DNA from: Protea cynaroides
Taxonomy: Eukaryota > Streptophyta > Magnoliopsida > Proteales > Proteaceae
Reading direction: 5' to 3'
Length of the DNA stretch: 64,000 bases
NCBI GenBank assembly: GCA_028583415.1
Contig: CM053265.1
Span: 36,310,873 to 36,374,872, forward strand
The notes beneath the pieces are model-generated. The model was not told the origin of the DNA and made no database searches. It saw nothing but the letters and a program-made list of their open reading frames with translations. How positions within the stretch are numbered: the first letter of the stretch is position 1; every line of letters starts with the position of its first letter. Below, piece by piece: positions 10,403 through 23,060 of the stretch. The position numbers and the translations under genes are program-made.

Positions 10403-11406
10403 TGTAAGACCCGCACGCCACGAACCCAGCCTAACCTTATATTTTGTATCGGGACCCGTCTACATATCATGGTCGATCCAAGTGGACCAAATGTGTGAAG
10501 AAAAATCAAGACCCAATATGAAAATTTACCCAAAAACAGTCAAAATAAGGGTAGGGTCGTATGTTTTAACATGCAGGTCCGACCCTCCCATCGACCCTCA
10601 CCATCGACCCTCGGCATTCGGGACAGCACGAACCGAAAATTGAGAAACCTTCCTAATTTCAATTGAAACCTTTCCTAAACTCAATGGGACTTATTTTGGG
10701 AGGTTTTGCCCTATAAATTGAGAGAAAGAGAAGAGAAGGAAGAGAAGAAGAGAAGGAAAACTTGAAGAAAAGGCTAAGGAAGAAGAGGAAATTCAGAGGA
10801 ACTCTGAATCTCAGCAAAACTAAGGTATGAATACATTCCCCATGATTTATTTAAGATTTTAGAATGATTTATGAAGAGGATATGACTTAAAAGAAACCCA
10901 AATCATCCATCCATGGTTAGGTTTTCATGGAAAACCATGGAGGAGATCATTAAAACCATGTAGGTGAATAAAATATAGTTCTAAACCATAGAACATGTAT
11001 AGAATGGATTGTGGAAGTAAGCCATAGGACCCAACCATAAAAGAGAAAATGAAATCTGATATTTTCGACTCAAACCATGGAGGGTCGCACCTAGGGTCGA
11101 TGGCAGATCCGACCCTAGCATCGACCCTCAGTGTTTGGGAAGTTCAGATTAGGGGGAGGGTCGGACCCAGGGTCGATCAGGACTCTGACCCTACCTCCGA
11201 CCCTCAGTTAACATAATAGTTTTTAAATTCTAAATAAATTCTAATTAAATTTTATCGGCTTTGTTAGGTCTTCTAAAAATATAATAACATTATAAATGTG
11301 ATTCTAAAGCTTGGAAGAGTAGCTATTAACAAGCTTAGGTGAGGAAACAGAACTCTAAACTAATTGGTTAATAACAAACTGTTTTCTCTTTTCTTGAGTC
11401 CAATGC
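10403..11406 (+). mobile_element. CHR-1 5' LTR, first part
   Basis: Begins TGTAAGACCCGCACG. It has GGTCG-core arrays at about 10546-10615 and 11085-11215 and a TATA-like CTATAAAT at 10711. Just after that TATA, about 50 bases present in the 3' LTR (28079-28128) are missing. Compared with the 3' LTR it also lacks one 63-bp array unit. It ends at the AATGC target site (11402-11406) of CHR-2 and resumes at 20756. Confidence 0.85.
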
Positions 11407-13784
11407 TGTCACACCCCAATTCTGGACTAACCAGAATGGTGTGATGAACCGTCAATAAACCAACGGTTCAACTAGGATCTCAAAATAGGCTATCCCACAT
11501 ATGATAAACCAAAACACATTCCACATTAATCAGAGATAATAAAATAAATAGCGGAAGTCTTACAGATAATGAACTGAGAAATTCTAACTGTGATACTCAT
11601 AAATAAAATATCCAATTATGTTGTTTCAACTGAGACATAAATAAAATATGAAATACATGTCTTTACTAAATCCAAATAAATAAAACAACATCTAATCGAA
11701 TACGCATGAGTTTCACTCGCATGAGGAGTCATGCGTATCCACTATGTCTTCAGCTTCCATTGTCGCCACATGCCCGTACACAGGAGTGTTCCTGTAATCT
11801 TCAACGGTGGTACCTGCATCATCAACTAAAAGTATTCGAATTCGAAAGGGTGAGCATACATCACGGCTCAGTGAGCAAACAAAACAATGCAACAATACAT
11901 ATGCATGCAATCAATTCATATCTTTGGTCTGGTTTAAAGTTTGCAATGTGCTATAGAAAGGATAGGTGGTCGCCGCACCTCTACACATGAGTGTGTGGAA
12001 ACGCCCAATGAAAACGGCACCGTCGCCCCACATGCACCCACCATGGACAATATACACCCCATGAAAATGGCATGGCTGTACCGGTTGCCCATACCAACAC
12101 GTAAGCCCCTGTTGGCGAGGGCTTGCAAACTGGGCTCGCAACTAACCAACCCTAATGTCAAACAATGTATCCAAGGCCTCACCCCAGCATCCCTCAATAC
12201 ATCCATAGAGATAGAGCTAGGGTCTGGTGACCAGGCTGAACCACAATGCCACGTCCCCCCCTGATACCCTACGACATATTAGTTCCGCTAAGGTAATGGC
12301 GATACGACGATGTTAGTGGACAAGACTTGAGTAGAGATAGAGCTAGAGTCTGGTGACCAGGCTGAACCACAATGCCACGTCCTCCCCCTGATGCTCCCCT
12401 CGCATCAAGCACACTAGCACTTGCTTAGTGGACATGACTTGAATAGACCATGGCACAATATACACCCCATGAAGAACGGTCATGGCTGTACCGGTTGATA
12501 CCATCCCTACCCGCACCATATACACTAGCCAAACACAAACACATGCCTATTCCTATCATCATCATCATCTCCATGTTATAAATAATAAAGTAAGTATGGA
12601 TGAACGAATAATATAAATATTGGATGACATGTTAAATGCACATACAACCATACACGCATAGAATCAATAAGGCATTGGACTCAAGAAATAAAACAGTTTA
12701 TTATTAACCAGTTAGTTTAGGTCTTGTTCCCTCACCTTAGCTTGTTAATAGATCCTCTTCCAAGCTTTAGAATCACCTTTTTAATGTTATTATATTGCTA
12801 GAAGACCAAACAAAGTCGATAAAATTTAATTAGAATTTATTCAGAATTTAAAAACCATTACGTTAACAGAGGGTCGGAGGTAGGGTCGGAGTCCTGATCG
12901 ACCCTGGGTGCGACCCTCCCCCTAATCTGAACTTCCCGAACACTGAGGGTCGATGCTAGGGTCGGATCTGCCATCGACCCTAGGTGCGACCCTCCATGGT
13001 TTGAGTCGAAAATATCATATTTTGTTCTCTCTTTCATGGTTGGGTCCTATGGCTTACTTCCACAATCCATTCTATACATGTTATATGGTTTAGAACTATA
13101 CTTTATTCACCTACATGGTTTTAACGATCTCCTCCATGGTTTCCATTGAAACGAAGCCATGGATGGATGATTTGGGTTTCTTCTAAGTCATACCCTCTTC
13201 ATAAACCATTCTAAAGTCTTAAATAAATCATGGGGAACGTATCCATACCTTAGTTTTCGTTGAGATTAAGAGTTCCTCTGAATTTCCTCTTCTTCCTTAG
13301 CCTTTTCATCAAGTTTTCCTTCTCTTCTTCTCTTCCTTCTCTTCTCTTTCTCTCAATCCAATTAGGGTTTTAAAAGGAGTGAAAGAGGCTTAGGGACGTC
13401 CTATTTATAGGGCAAAACCTCCCAAAATAACTCCCATTGAGTTTAGGAAAGGTTCCAATTGAAATTAGGAAGGTTTCTCAATTTTCGATTCGTGCTGTTT
13501 TTCCCGAATGCCGAGGGTCGATGGTGAGGGTCGATGGGGGGGTCGGACAACTCATAGACCCTGCGACCCATGGTTGAGGGTCGATGGTGAGGGTCGATGG
13601 GAGGGTCGGACCTGCCTGTTAAAACCTGCGACCCTACCCTCATTTTGACTGTTTTTAGGTAAATTTTCATATTGGGTCTTGGGTTTCTTCACACACTTGG
13701 TCCACTTGGCTCGACCATGATATGTAGACGGGTCCCGACACAAAATGTAAGGTTAGGCCAGGTTCGTGGCGTGCGGGTCTTACA
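11407..13784 (-). mobile_element. CHR-2 3' LTR (left copy)
   Basis: 2378 bp. GGTCG-core arrays at about 12868-13003 and 13512-13640, the latter the long form with two 63-bp units. TATA-like box on the minus strand near 13408-13417. It lacks the AAAGGTTAACG word of GEN-1/CHR-1 and instead has blocks around GGCTGTACCGGTTG (12070, 12482). Confidence 0.9.
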
Positions 13785-14250
13785 ACTCCACCACCCTTAA
13801 AAGAAATTTCGTCCTCGAAATTTGAAAGTACGGATCTTACAACTCCCCATCCTTAAATGAATTTTGTCCTCAAAATTTGAACGAATCTTACAACTCCCCC
13901 ATCATTAAAATAAATTTTGTCCTCAAAATTTTTAATTTACTTCGAAGTCAATAGGTGGGAATTCTATTTCCGCATTGCATCTACTTCCTCCTATGCACTC
14001 TTCTCCACGTCTTGTCTTTGCCAGGTTACCTTCATATAATAATTATCCTGGCTTTGGAAATATTGTACCTTTCCACTAGTGAACTAGGCTGGTACCACTT
14101 CAATAGTTAAACATTCTATTTAATCCAGTGATTCCGTGGTCAATACCTTTAATATGGATCTTAAATGTACTTCTTCAATAGAGACACACGAAATACATCA
14201 TGCACACTAGACATGGACAGCAGTAACGGTAATTGATATGCAACTTTTCT
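13785..14250 (-). other. 3' end of CHR-2 internal region with polypurine tract
   Basis: On the minus strand the bases just before the 3' LTR read AAGGGTGGTGGAGT (13785-13798), a purine-rich tract suited to prime plus-strand synthesis. Three near copies of a block ending in AAAATTTGAGGACAAAATT-like sequence precede it (13800-13935). This block codes the frayed C-terminus of the polyprotein. Further in, stops are frequent. Confidence 0.6.
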
Positions 14251-15010
14251 ACGTCTCTCCAAAGTTTATAAGATCCGACACATATAAGTAATATAACTTT
14301 TCCTTTTGTCTAATTGTTTCAAACTGCGCATAAGTGATATCTTCAAGAACACTTTGTCACTTATGGCGAACTCAAGGTCTTGGTGTCTCCCCTGACAATC
14401 CTGAGCTGTCTTGGCCCTTTTTTCTTTGATCTTGTCTGCCACTCGACAGTTTTCAGTAATTGACTTAGGCCTTAAAACTCTTCATTCACTAACTACATTC
14501 CAAAAGAAAGGAATTTGACATTTCTTTCGTATCTGCTTCATAGGTAACATTTACATGGTAAATTAATAGCAACTTCAATTCATTTTAACTTCTCAACTCA
14601 AGTTCCTTGAAATCAATTTTACCAGCTCAGAGCATATCTTTTAGGATCTGTATAGTCCACTCCAACTATCCATCCGTTTAAGGTAGAATGCGGTACTAAA
14701 CTTCATCTTTGTCCCCATTGTTTTCTGTAGATCCTCCAAAACTTTGAAATAAAGAATGAGCCTATGACCGACACTAAGCTCTCATGCATACCATTCATTC
14801 TGGAAATATTATCTACATATAGCTTATTTAGCCGCTCCAAAGCATACCGAGGTCGTATAGCAATGGAATGAGCTATTTTCATAAGACAATCAACAACCAC
14901 CCAACCATGTCAACCGATTTGGGAGTCAGTGGCAAATCATTGACATAGTTCACGATACTGTAGTTCCATTCCCAAAACAAAAGTCAGGGTTTGGTCTTCC
15001 TTTTCTAAGT
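14250..15010 (-). pseudogene. CHR-2 integrase remnant
   Basis: The minus-strand frame 14900-14703 (MVVDCLMKIAHSIAIRPRYA) matches the Ty3/gypsy integrase core, where VVDRLTKMAHF-type sequence follows the first catalytic Asp. ISRMNGMHESLVSV is the strand before the second Asp. The region upstream to 15010 reads as the preceding strand with stops. The same segment in CHR-1 is at about 26500-26960. RT and RNase H expected between protease and this point are missing. Confidence 0.7.
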
Positions 15011-15059
15011 CTGCTTACACTGTTCCTATATACAGGCCTAACAACATTACCACTTCTAC

Positions 15060-15500
15060 TTCATCCATCAATTCAGAGATGATCTTTAATGCCACAAGCG
15101 CAACCGTCGAACTATTGCTCCATAAATTCATCCATAAATTCTTGCTTAATTGGGTCATCACGAGTTTCTATTATATGTTACTCTCCTTCAAAATCTGAAT
15201 CTATTGCTGCAAATCATAAGGTAGCATTTATACTGGGTCCTTCCTTGGACTTCATAATTCCCATCGGCGATCGTATAAGCAGTTTGAAATCTAAAGACTT
15301 AAGGGGTATATTTAGTTTCCTTCCAAATGACACATATATAAAAGGATGAGCAGCTCCATAATCAAGGAGCACTTTGGCAGGAATGCCATTACTAGGTACG
15401 ATACCTGTGATTTATTTTAATTTAGTCTACATGCTCATGCAATGTAACATAAAATGATAGGTTCAGGTCATACCTATGACCACATCAGACGATGCAGCAG
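15060..15500 (-). pseudogene. CHR-2 protease remnant
   Basis: Reads on the minus strand as the region after the gag zinc knuckle. It includes a LLDYGAAHPFIY-like stretch (around 15380-15335) in place of the usual D-S-G-A-S-H active site and a following hydrophobic strand. Several stops; not functional. Confidence 0.45.
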
Positions 15501-16739
15501 CATCCTTGGCTGAAACAGCGTAAACTCTTCCTTGCTGTAGTTGTTTTCTGGGCTTAGTACACTCTCTTGAGACATTCCCTACTTGGTTGCAGTTAAAACA
15601 TCTGATCCCCTCACCATTTTGCTTTGGTTGCCATGGAGTTGCTGAAATGGTTTTGGTTGCAGCATTGAAGCCCTGGGTACGGAAGGGTTGGAATACCTTG
15701 GTGTTGCCTCCGTTGTAAAAATTTTCATTTGGCCTTTTTATTCCCCTATTTTGAGTAAAATAGCTCTCTTTCTAGCTCGACTTTATCACTCGAGCAATTT
15801 GTACAGCTTCATTGTAGATTTTCTTCTCCAGTCCCAAAACATGTTCGCGTATGCTTCCCCTAAGTCCCATGACGAACCTTCGGGTTTTCGTATCCTCCAC
15901 TTGCATACTGACTGGTGCAAAGAAAAATAGCTCCTCATAACGCTGTTGATATGCGTCGACAGTCATTTGCCCCTGATATAAACTCAGGAACTCTCTCTCC
16001 ATAGAATCTCTGAAACTTCTAGGGAAGTATTTCTCAAAGAATGCCTCTTTGTATATATCCCAGGTCAAGTGGGCGTGTTTGGTTAATAGATATGTCCTGG
16101 TAGACTTCCACAATGGTGTGCATCGCTCTTGAGCATAAATGTGGCACACAACACTTTCTCCTCCTCATTTACGGTCATCATCATAAAATTTCTTTCCATT
16201 TCGTCAATCCAGTGTGCCGGCCACAAAGGATCTGCTTGCTTACCATCGAATTCTTTGGGCTTCATCTTAAGAAAATGCCCGACCAGTCTGGAGCGGTCTA
16301 GCTGATACGGAGCATAGGCCCCATACATAGGTGGTTGGTACTGATATCCACCTTGAGCTATCTCAGGGTTCTGCACTGGAGCTTGCATGACTGGTGTTTG
16401 AGGTGCATGGGGTACTGCATTATTTCCCCCTGGTATTGTGCTTGCCCCCGTCTTGGCGGCATCGTGTCGTATGTGCAGCTGGAAAAACCACGCCTATGGC
16501 GGCTTGCATATTAGTTTGCACTGTTGTATTTGTTGCAGTTGTTGTGCCAAGTTCATTACGACTGTAACTAAATCTATAGGTGGGGCTGGCAAGTTTGTAG
16601 GATTTGCCTGATCATTAGCTCCTGGCGGTACCACGTTTGGATTCTCTGGTACTTCAAGAATTTCATGACTGGTTTCATCTACCGGTGGTGGTGGTGGGAT
16701 TTGGTTACGTCCGCGTCTGTTCCCTCTTCGCCCAGCCAT
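15500..16739 (-). pseudogene. CHR-2 gag
   Basis: Starts MAGRRGNRRGRNQIPPPPP at 16739, followed by the nucleocapsid-type Pro-rich lead and LAQQLQQIQQ. The retrotransposon gag core (DPLWPAHWIDEMERNF, KVLCATFMLKSDA; then YKEAFFEKYFPRSFRDSMEREF, MTVDAYQQRYEELFFF) lies at 16390-15772. A zinc-knuckle-like CFNCNQVGNVSREC near 15612-15570 has Asn in place of the usual His. In-frame stops near 16494 and a frameshift at 16083-16149 break it. Confidence 0.75.
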
Positions 16740-18436
16740 TTCCTATTCTCGTGGTGTAGTGTCTGAAAAGTCATAGAATACGTGAGGCAATCAATATATA
16801 CTTCATTCTGATTTTGGATACACTAACCAATGGTATTTTTAAATTTTTTTCAGATCATTCAGTGAAAATACTGTCTTTCCTATGCAGGGTCGATGGTGGG
16901 GTCGATGGGTATCCGACCCTCAGTATCCGACCCTGGGAAATCATCCATTTTTCCCGAGTATATAATGCCATTGGTCAAGGCACTACAAGAGTAAATCTGG
17001 AGAAGCTTTCATACATCAGTAAATCAGGTATAAATCAGGAGAAAGATTTCATACATCAATAAATCAGGTATAAATCAGAAGATGTACGCTCAACACGATT
17101 AAACATTTAACTATTCATTCAGTTCATATCACGGTTCATGTTGTCGATCATGATAGTGGTTCAGATTGGTATAATCAGGACTAATACTAAAGAAACAATA
17201 TCTATAACTCCAATTGACAGGTTAAATCAAGAAGGTACGAGAAATTAAAATCCAGTATGTGCATCCTCTATAATCATAAGAGTAAATCAATAATGCACCG
17301 CATCCTATATAAACCTATCTAGATATATGGCCATAATAGATTTGATCCTTTGCTGAAAACGTTTGAGGCTTAATCTTCAGAAAATATTTCTCAATCTTTT
17401 TCGGATCATTCTGCCATGATGTAATTTTCCCATATATCGGTGGCTGATAAGGGTAACCACCTTGATACACTGCTTGTTGTGCTCCAAATTTCTGCACTAG
17501 GGTATGCATTACTGGGACTTGCTGTGTGGTAGGCACTGTGTTATAGCTAACAGGTGTTGGGGTACAGTGATGCTACCAATTGGTACCGTACTTGGTTTGA
17601 CCTGGAGGTGTTGATATAGCATCAGCAACTTGGATAGTGATTTACATAGCAACTTCCATAGTCGGTCTCATCTGTTGTTGCTCTTGTATTTTATTGGGTC
17701 AAGTTTATGACTACCATAACCAAGGTACTTGGTAGTCCAGGTAGATTGGCTGGAGTGGCCTAGTTGTTTACCGCCTTTGACTCGCTCTAATCTGATTATC
17801 ATTATCTAGCATCTGCTCAGATGAGTTTTCATTACTCATTCTCGACCCAGATAGTGGTGGGGTCAAGTTGTAACCTCATCTTAATGCTCAGTGGTTAATG
17901 GATTAGCGTGTAGTGGATTTCACTCTGAGTCTCCATGTTACCCAGGGGTATAGCTTATCTTCTTGTAGTTACTCTTATTTTTAAGGTATGGCCATTATTC
18001 TACTATCTCTGTTGGATTCGGCCCGAGATCTTTCCCTTTACCTTTGCAGGGAATTAGGCATTACTAGCCATTTTCTCCTTCCTTTGTCATTCATCGATTT
18101 TCACATCTGGTGAGTACCAACTCGGTATTCAATTTTCTTCTTTACAGAAGCTCCCTTCTTGCTACTGTACTATATCCTTGTATACTTGGATAACTACCCA
18201 ACTTATAGATAATACCCTAAATTGTTTGTTTATTAGGATAATTTTTGGTCTTCTTTTTCCGTGTGAGTGTATATATATGGTTCCACCTTTTATATGTACA
18301 TTATCGTCTTGTTGAATTTCTGTCTCAACCAACACAGGTGCTTATGGTTTGTTTGTATTAAAGTTTTTAATTTATCCTAACTCAGTTCATGGACTCTAAT
18401 GGAAGTATTCAGGTTTAATGGGTAAGGCCTACGAGA
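16740..18436 (-). other. CHR-2 leader with array fragment and a second gag-like piece
   Basis: The 1.7-kb leader between PBS and gag carries a GGGTCGA array remnant (16883-16945) that matches bases 1-60 of the window. Repeated CATACATCA..TAAATCAGGTATAAATCAG words lie at 17005-17085. A minus-strand fragment (17536-17315) containing HTLVQKFGAQQAVYQGGYPY and EKYFLKIKPQTF parallels the start of the gag at 16400-16240. The leader therefore seems to hold a decayed extra gag start. Confidence 0.5.
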
Positions 18437-18448
18437 GCTCTGATACCA
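18437..18448 (-). promoter_or_regulatory. Primer binding site of CHR-2 (tRNA-iMet type)
   Basis: TGGTATCAGAGC on the minus strand, three bases from the LTR edge at 18452. Confidence 0.9.
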
Positions 18449-18451
18449 AGT

Positions 18452-20750
18452 TGTCACACCCCAATTCTGGACTAACCAGAATGGTGTGATGAACCGTCAA
18501 TAAACCAACGGTTCAACCAGGATCTCAAAATAGGCTATCCCACATATGATAAACCAAAACACATTCCACATTAATCAGAGATAATAAAATAAATAGCGGA
18601 AGTCTTACAGATAATGAACTGAGAAATTCTAACTGTGATACTCATAAATAAAATATCCAATTATGTTGTTTCAACCAAGACATAAATAAAATATCGAATA
18701 CATGTCTTTACTAAATCCAAATAAATAAAACAACATCTAATCGAATACGCATGAGGAGTCATGCGTATCCACTATGTCTTCAGCTTCCATTGTCGCCACA
18801 TGCCCGTACACAGGAGCGTTCATGTAATCTTCAACGGTGGTACCTGCATCATCAACTAAAAGTATTCAAATTCGAAAGGGTGAGCATACATCACGGCTCA
18901 GTGAGCAAACAAAATAATGCAACAATACATATGCATGCAATCAATTCATATCTTTGGTCTGGTTTAAAGTTTGCAATGTGCTATAGAAAGGATAGGTGGC
19001 CGCCGCACCTCTATACACGAGTGTGTGGAAACGCCCAATGAAAACGGCACCGTCGCCCCATATGCACCCACCATGGACAATATACATCCCATGAAAATGG
19101 CATGGTTGTACCGGTTGCCCATACCAACACATAAGCCCCTGTTGGCGAGGGCTTGCAAACTGGGCTCGCAACTAACCAACCCTAATGTCAAACAATGTAT
19201 CCAAGGCCTCACCCCAGCATCCCTCAATACATCCATAGAGATAGAGCTAGGGTCTGGTGACCAGGCTGAACCACAATGCCACGTCCCCCCCTGATACCCT
19301 ACGACATATTAGTTCCGCTAAGGTAATGGCGATACGACGATGTTAGTGGACAAGACTTGAGTAGAGATAGAGCTAGAGTCTGGTGACCAGGCTGAACCAC
19401 AATGCCACGTCCTCCCCCTGATGCTCCCCTTGCATCAAGCACACTAACACTTGCTTAGTGGACATGACTTGAATAGACCATGGCACAATATACACCCCAT
19501 GAAGAACGGTCATGGCTGTACCGGTTGATACCATCCCTACCCGCACCATATACACTAGCCAAACACAAACACATGCCTATTCCTATCATCATCATCATCA
19601 CCATGTTATAAACAATAAAGTAAGTATGCATGAATGAATAATAGAAATATTGGATGACATATTAAATGCACATACAAGCATACACGCATAGAATCAATAA
19701 GGCATTGGACTCAAGAAATAAAACAGTTTATTATTAACCAGTTAGTTTAGGTCTTGTTCCCTCACCTTAGCTTGTTAATAGATCCTCTTCCAAGCTTTAG
19801 AATCACCTTTTTAATGTTATTATATTGCTAAAAGACCTAAAAAAGTCGATAAAATTTAATTAAAATTTATTCAGAATTTAAAAACCATTCTGTTAACTGA
19901 GGGTCGGAGGTAGGGTCGGAGTCCTGATCGACCCTGGGTGCGACCCTCCCCCTAAGCTGAACTTCCCGAACACTGAGGGTCGATGCTAGGGTCGGATCTG
20001 CCATCGACCCTAGGTGCGACCCTCCATGGTTTGAGTTGAAAATATCATATTTTGTTCTCTCTTTCATGGTTGGGTTCTATGGCTTACTTCCACAATCCAT
20101 TCTATACATGTTATATGGTTTAGAACTATACTTTATTCACCTACATGGTTTTAACGATCTCCTCCATGGTTTCCATTGAAACGAAGCCATGGATGGATGA
20201 TTTGGGTTTCTTCTAAGTCATACCCTCTTCATAAACCATTCTAAAGTGTTAAATAAATCATGGGGAACGTATCCATACCTTAGTTTTGCTGAGATTAAGA
20301 GTTCCTCTGAATTTCCTCTTCTTCCTTAGCCTTTTCATCAAGTTTTCCTTCTCTTCTTCTCTTCCTTCTCTTCTCTTTCTCTCAATCCAATTAGGGTTTT
20401 AAAAGGAGTGAAAGAGGCTTAGGGACGTTCTATTTATAGGGCAAAACCTCCCAAAATAAGTCCCATTGAGTTTAGGAAAGGTTCCAATTGAAATTAGGAA
20501 GGTTTCTCAATTTTCGGTTCGTGCTGTTTTTCCCGAATGCCGAGGGTCGATGGTGAGGGTCGATGGGAGGGTCGGACCTGCCTGTTAAAACCTGCGACCC
20601 TACCCTCATTTTGACTGTTTTTGGGTAAATTTTCATATTGGGTCTTGGGTTTCTTCACACACTTGGTCCACTTGGCTAGACCATGATATGTAGACGGGTC
20701 CCGACACAAAATGTAAGGTTAGGCCGGGTTCATGGCGTGCGGGTCTTACA
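18452..20750 (-). mobile_element. CHR-2 5' LTR (right copy)
   Basis: 2299 bp, nearly the same sequence as the left copy. Arrays at about 19898-20025 and 20541-20610, the latter the short form with one 63-bp unit. Ends GGGTCTTACA at 20750, directly followed by the AATGC duplication. Confidence 0.92.
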
Positions 20751-21952
20751 AATGCCATGCTTGATTCTATGCGAATATGTTTGTAATGTGCATACAACAT
20801 GTCATCCAATATGTCTATTACTTGTTCATGCATATTTACTTTATTGTTTATAACATGATGATGATGATGATTATAGGAATAGGCATGTGATTGTATGTGT
20901 GTGGTTGGTATACTTAATGCGAGCGGGTATCAGGGGAGGTGTGATGAGAACGTCAATAAACGTTAACCTTTGGCGGGTCTCAACACTTTAGCTCTATCTC
21001 TAACTCAAGTCTTGTGCATTAGCATCGTCGTATCGCCATTACCTTAGCAGAACTATTATGTCGTAGAGTATCAGGGGAGGTGATCTCGGTCCTTGAGTCC
21101 TATACTCTACCAGGGGGCCTTAGCTCTATCTCTATGGATGTTCTGAGGGATGCTAGGGTGAGGCCTTGGATACACTGTTTGGCATTAGGATTGGTTAGTT
21201 GCGAGCCCAGTTTGCAGCCCTCGCCAACAGGGGCTTACGTGTTGGTATGGCATTATATAGCAATAAACGTTAACCTTTGTTATATAATGTTCATGATTGG
21301 GTGCATGTGAATCGACGATAAACGTGATCTTCGGGTGACGTCACACACTTGTGTATAGAGGCGGGGTCAATAAACGTTAACCTTTGACCACCTAAACCTT
21401 TAAACCAGACCAAAGATATGCATATTGCAAACTTTAAACCAGACCAAAGATATGAATTGACTGCATGCATATGTATTGTTGCATTGTTTTGTTTACTCAC
21501 TGAGCTCAAGTTGGAGAGCTGACCCTCACGCGCGTAATTCTTTTTAGTTTCTGATATTCTAGATACTATGATTGAAGATTATGTCTACTCGCCAACATAT
21601 GCACTGTTGGAGGCTATGAATGAGCAAGCTGTGGAGAACGAACATGGTTCGTTAAGTGAGCATTTCAGCGATGGATACGTTTAGTGTTTAGTTTTCGTAT
21701 TTGGATATTGTAATATATATTAAGTTATGTTTTGGTTACATGGAAATAAATGGAATATTAATTATTTATCATGTTTAGACCTCAGTTCATTATCTGTAAG
21801 ACTTCCGCTATTTATTTTATTATCTCTGATTAATGTGGAATGTGTTTTGGTTTATCATATGTGGGATAGCCTATTTTGAGATCCTGGTTGAACCGTTGGT
21901 TTATTGACGGTTCATCACACCATTCCGAATGGTACGGAATTGGGGTGTGACA
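20751..21952 (+). mobile_element. CHR-1 5' LTR, second part (after CHR-2)
   Basis: Starts with the duplicated AATGC and continues the LTR to GGGTGTGACA at 21952. It carries three clear hairpins around TAAACGTTAACCT: 20951-20975, 21251-21289 (a 13-base stem with one wobble) and 21365-21389. A degraded fourth lies near 21310. It matches 28811-29996 base for base over long stretches. Confidence 0.9.
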
Positions 21953-21955
21953 ACT

Positions 21956-21967
21956 TGGTATCAGAGC
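21956..21967 (+). promoter_or_regulatory. Primer binding site of CHR-1 (tRNA-iMet type)
   Basis: TGGTATCAGAGC, three bases after the LTR end TGTGACA. Confidence 0.9.
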
Positions 21968-23060
21968 TCTCGTAGGCCTTACCCATTAAACCTGAATACT
22001 TTCACTAGAGTCCATGAACTGAGTTTGGATAAATTAAAAGCTTTAATACAAATAAACCATAAGCACCTGTGTTGGTTGAGACAGAAATTAAACAAGACGA
22101 TAATGTACATATAAAAGGTGGAACCATATATATACACTCACATGGGAAGAGAAGACAAAAAATTATCCTAATAAATAAACAATATAGGGTATTATCTATA
22201 AGTTGGGTAGTTATCCAAGTATACAAGGATATTGTACAGTAGCAAGAAGAAAGCATCTGTACAGTAGAAATTGGAATACCGAGTGGATACTCACAAGATG
22301 TGAAACTCGATGTAGGACAGAGGAAGAAGAAAAATGGCTAGTAATGCCTAATTCCCCGCAAAGGTAAAGGGAAAGATCTCGGGCTAAATCAAACAGAGAT
22401 AAGAGAATAATGGCCACACATTAAGAATAAGAGCAACTACAAGAAGATAAAGCTATACCCCTGGGTAACATGGAGACTCAGAGTGAAATCCACTACACGC
22501 TAATCCATTAACCACTGAGCATTAAGAAGAGGATGTTGCAACTTGACCCCACCACTTGAGAACGGGTAATGAAAACTCATCTGAGTTGGTAATCAGATTA
22601 GAGCAAATAAGAAGAAATGAACAACCAGGCCACTCCAGCCAACCACCTGGACTACTAAGTACCTTGGTTATGGTTTTCATAAACTTGACCCAATAAAATA
22701 CAAGAGCAACAACAAATGAGACCGACTATGCAAGTTGCTATGTAAATCACTACCCAAGTTACTGATGCTACATCAACACCTCCGGGTCAATCCAAGTACG
22801 GTGCCAACTAGTAACGACACTGTACCCCAGTACATGTTAGCACACAGTACCTACCATACAACAAGTCCCAGTAATGCACACCCTAGTGCAGAAGTTTGGT
22901 GCACAACAAGCAGTGTATCAAGGTGGTTAACCTTATCAGCCACCGATGTATGGGATAGTTGCATCATGACAGAATGATCCGACAAGGATTGAATAAAGTT
23001 TTCTGAAGATGATACCTCAGACATTTTCAACAAATGATCAAATCTATTATGGCCATATAA
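21968..23060 (+). pseudogene. CHR-1 leader and decayed gag start
   Basis: The leader parallels 17540-18436 of CHR-2. The part at 22560-23060 corresponds to the gag-like fragment of CHR-2 at 17315-17740. Q/N-rich and frame-broken, with QYMLAHSTYHTTSPSNAHPS and later words at 22830-22980 lying in a shifted frame. No open gag remains. Confidence 0.4.

Larger units (their letters stand above)
11407..20750 (-). mobile_element. CHR-2: Tekay/Del-like element inserted in the CHR-1 LTR, RT region deleted
   Basis: Complete at both ends, with LTRs at 11407-13784 (3') and 18452-20750 (5') in minus orientation. The PBS is at 18437-18448 and the purine-rich tract at about 13785-13803. A perfect 5-bp duplication AATGC flanks it (11402-11406 and 20751-20755). 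The internal region keeps gag, a protease remnant and integrase with the 3' end, but RT and RNase H are absent. The two LTRs differ in length by 79 bases, almost all explained by one 63-bp array unit and a 15-base segment near 11708-11722, so the insertion looks young. Confidence 0.92.

Noticed and set aside
11911..12264. Pairs of 76-107 codon frames on both strands, repeated at 18941-19294
   Set aside because: Identical because they lie in the two LTRs of CHR-2; LTR sequence in this family is non-coding.
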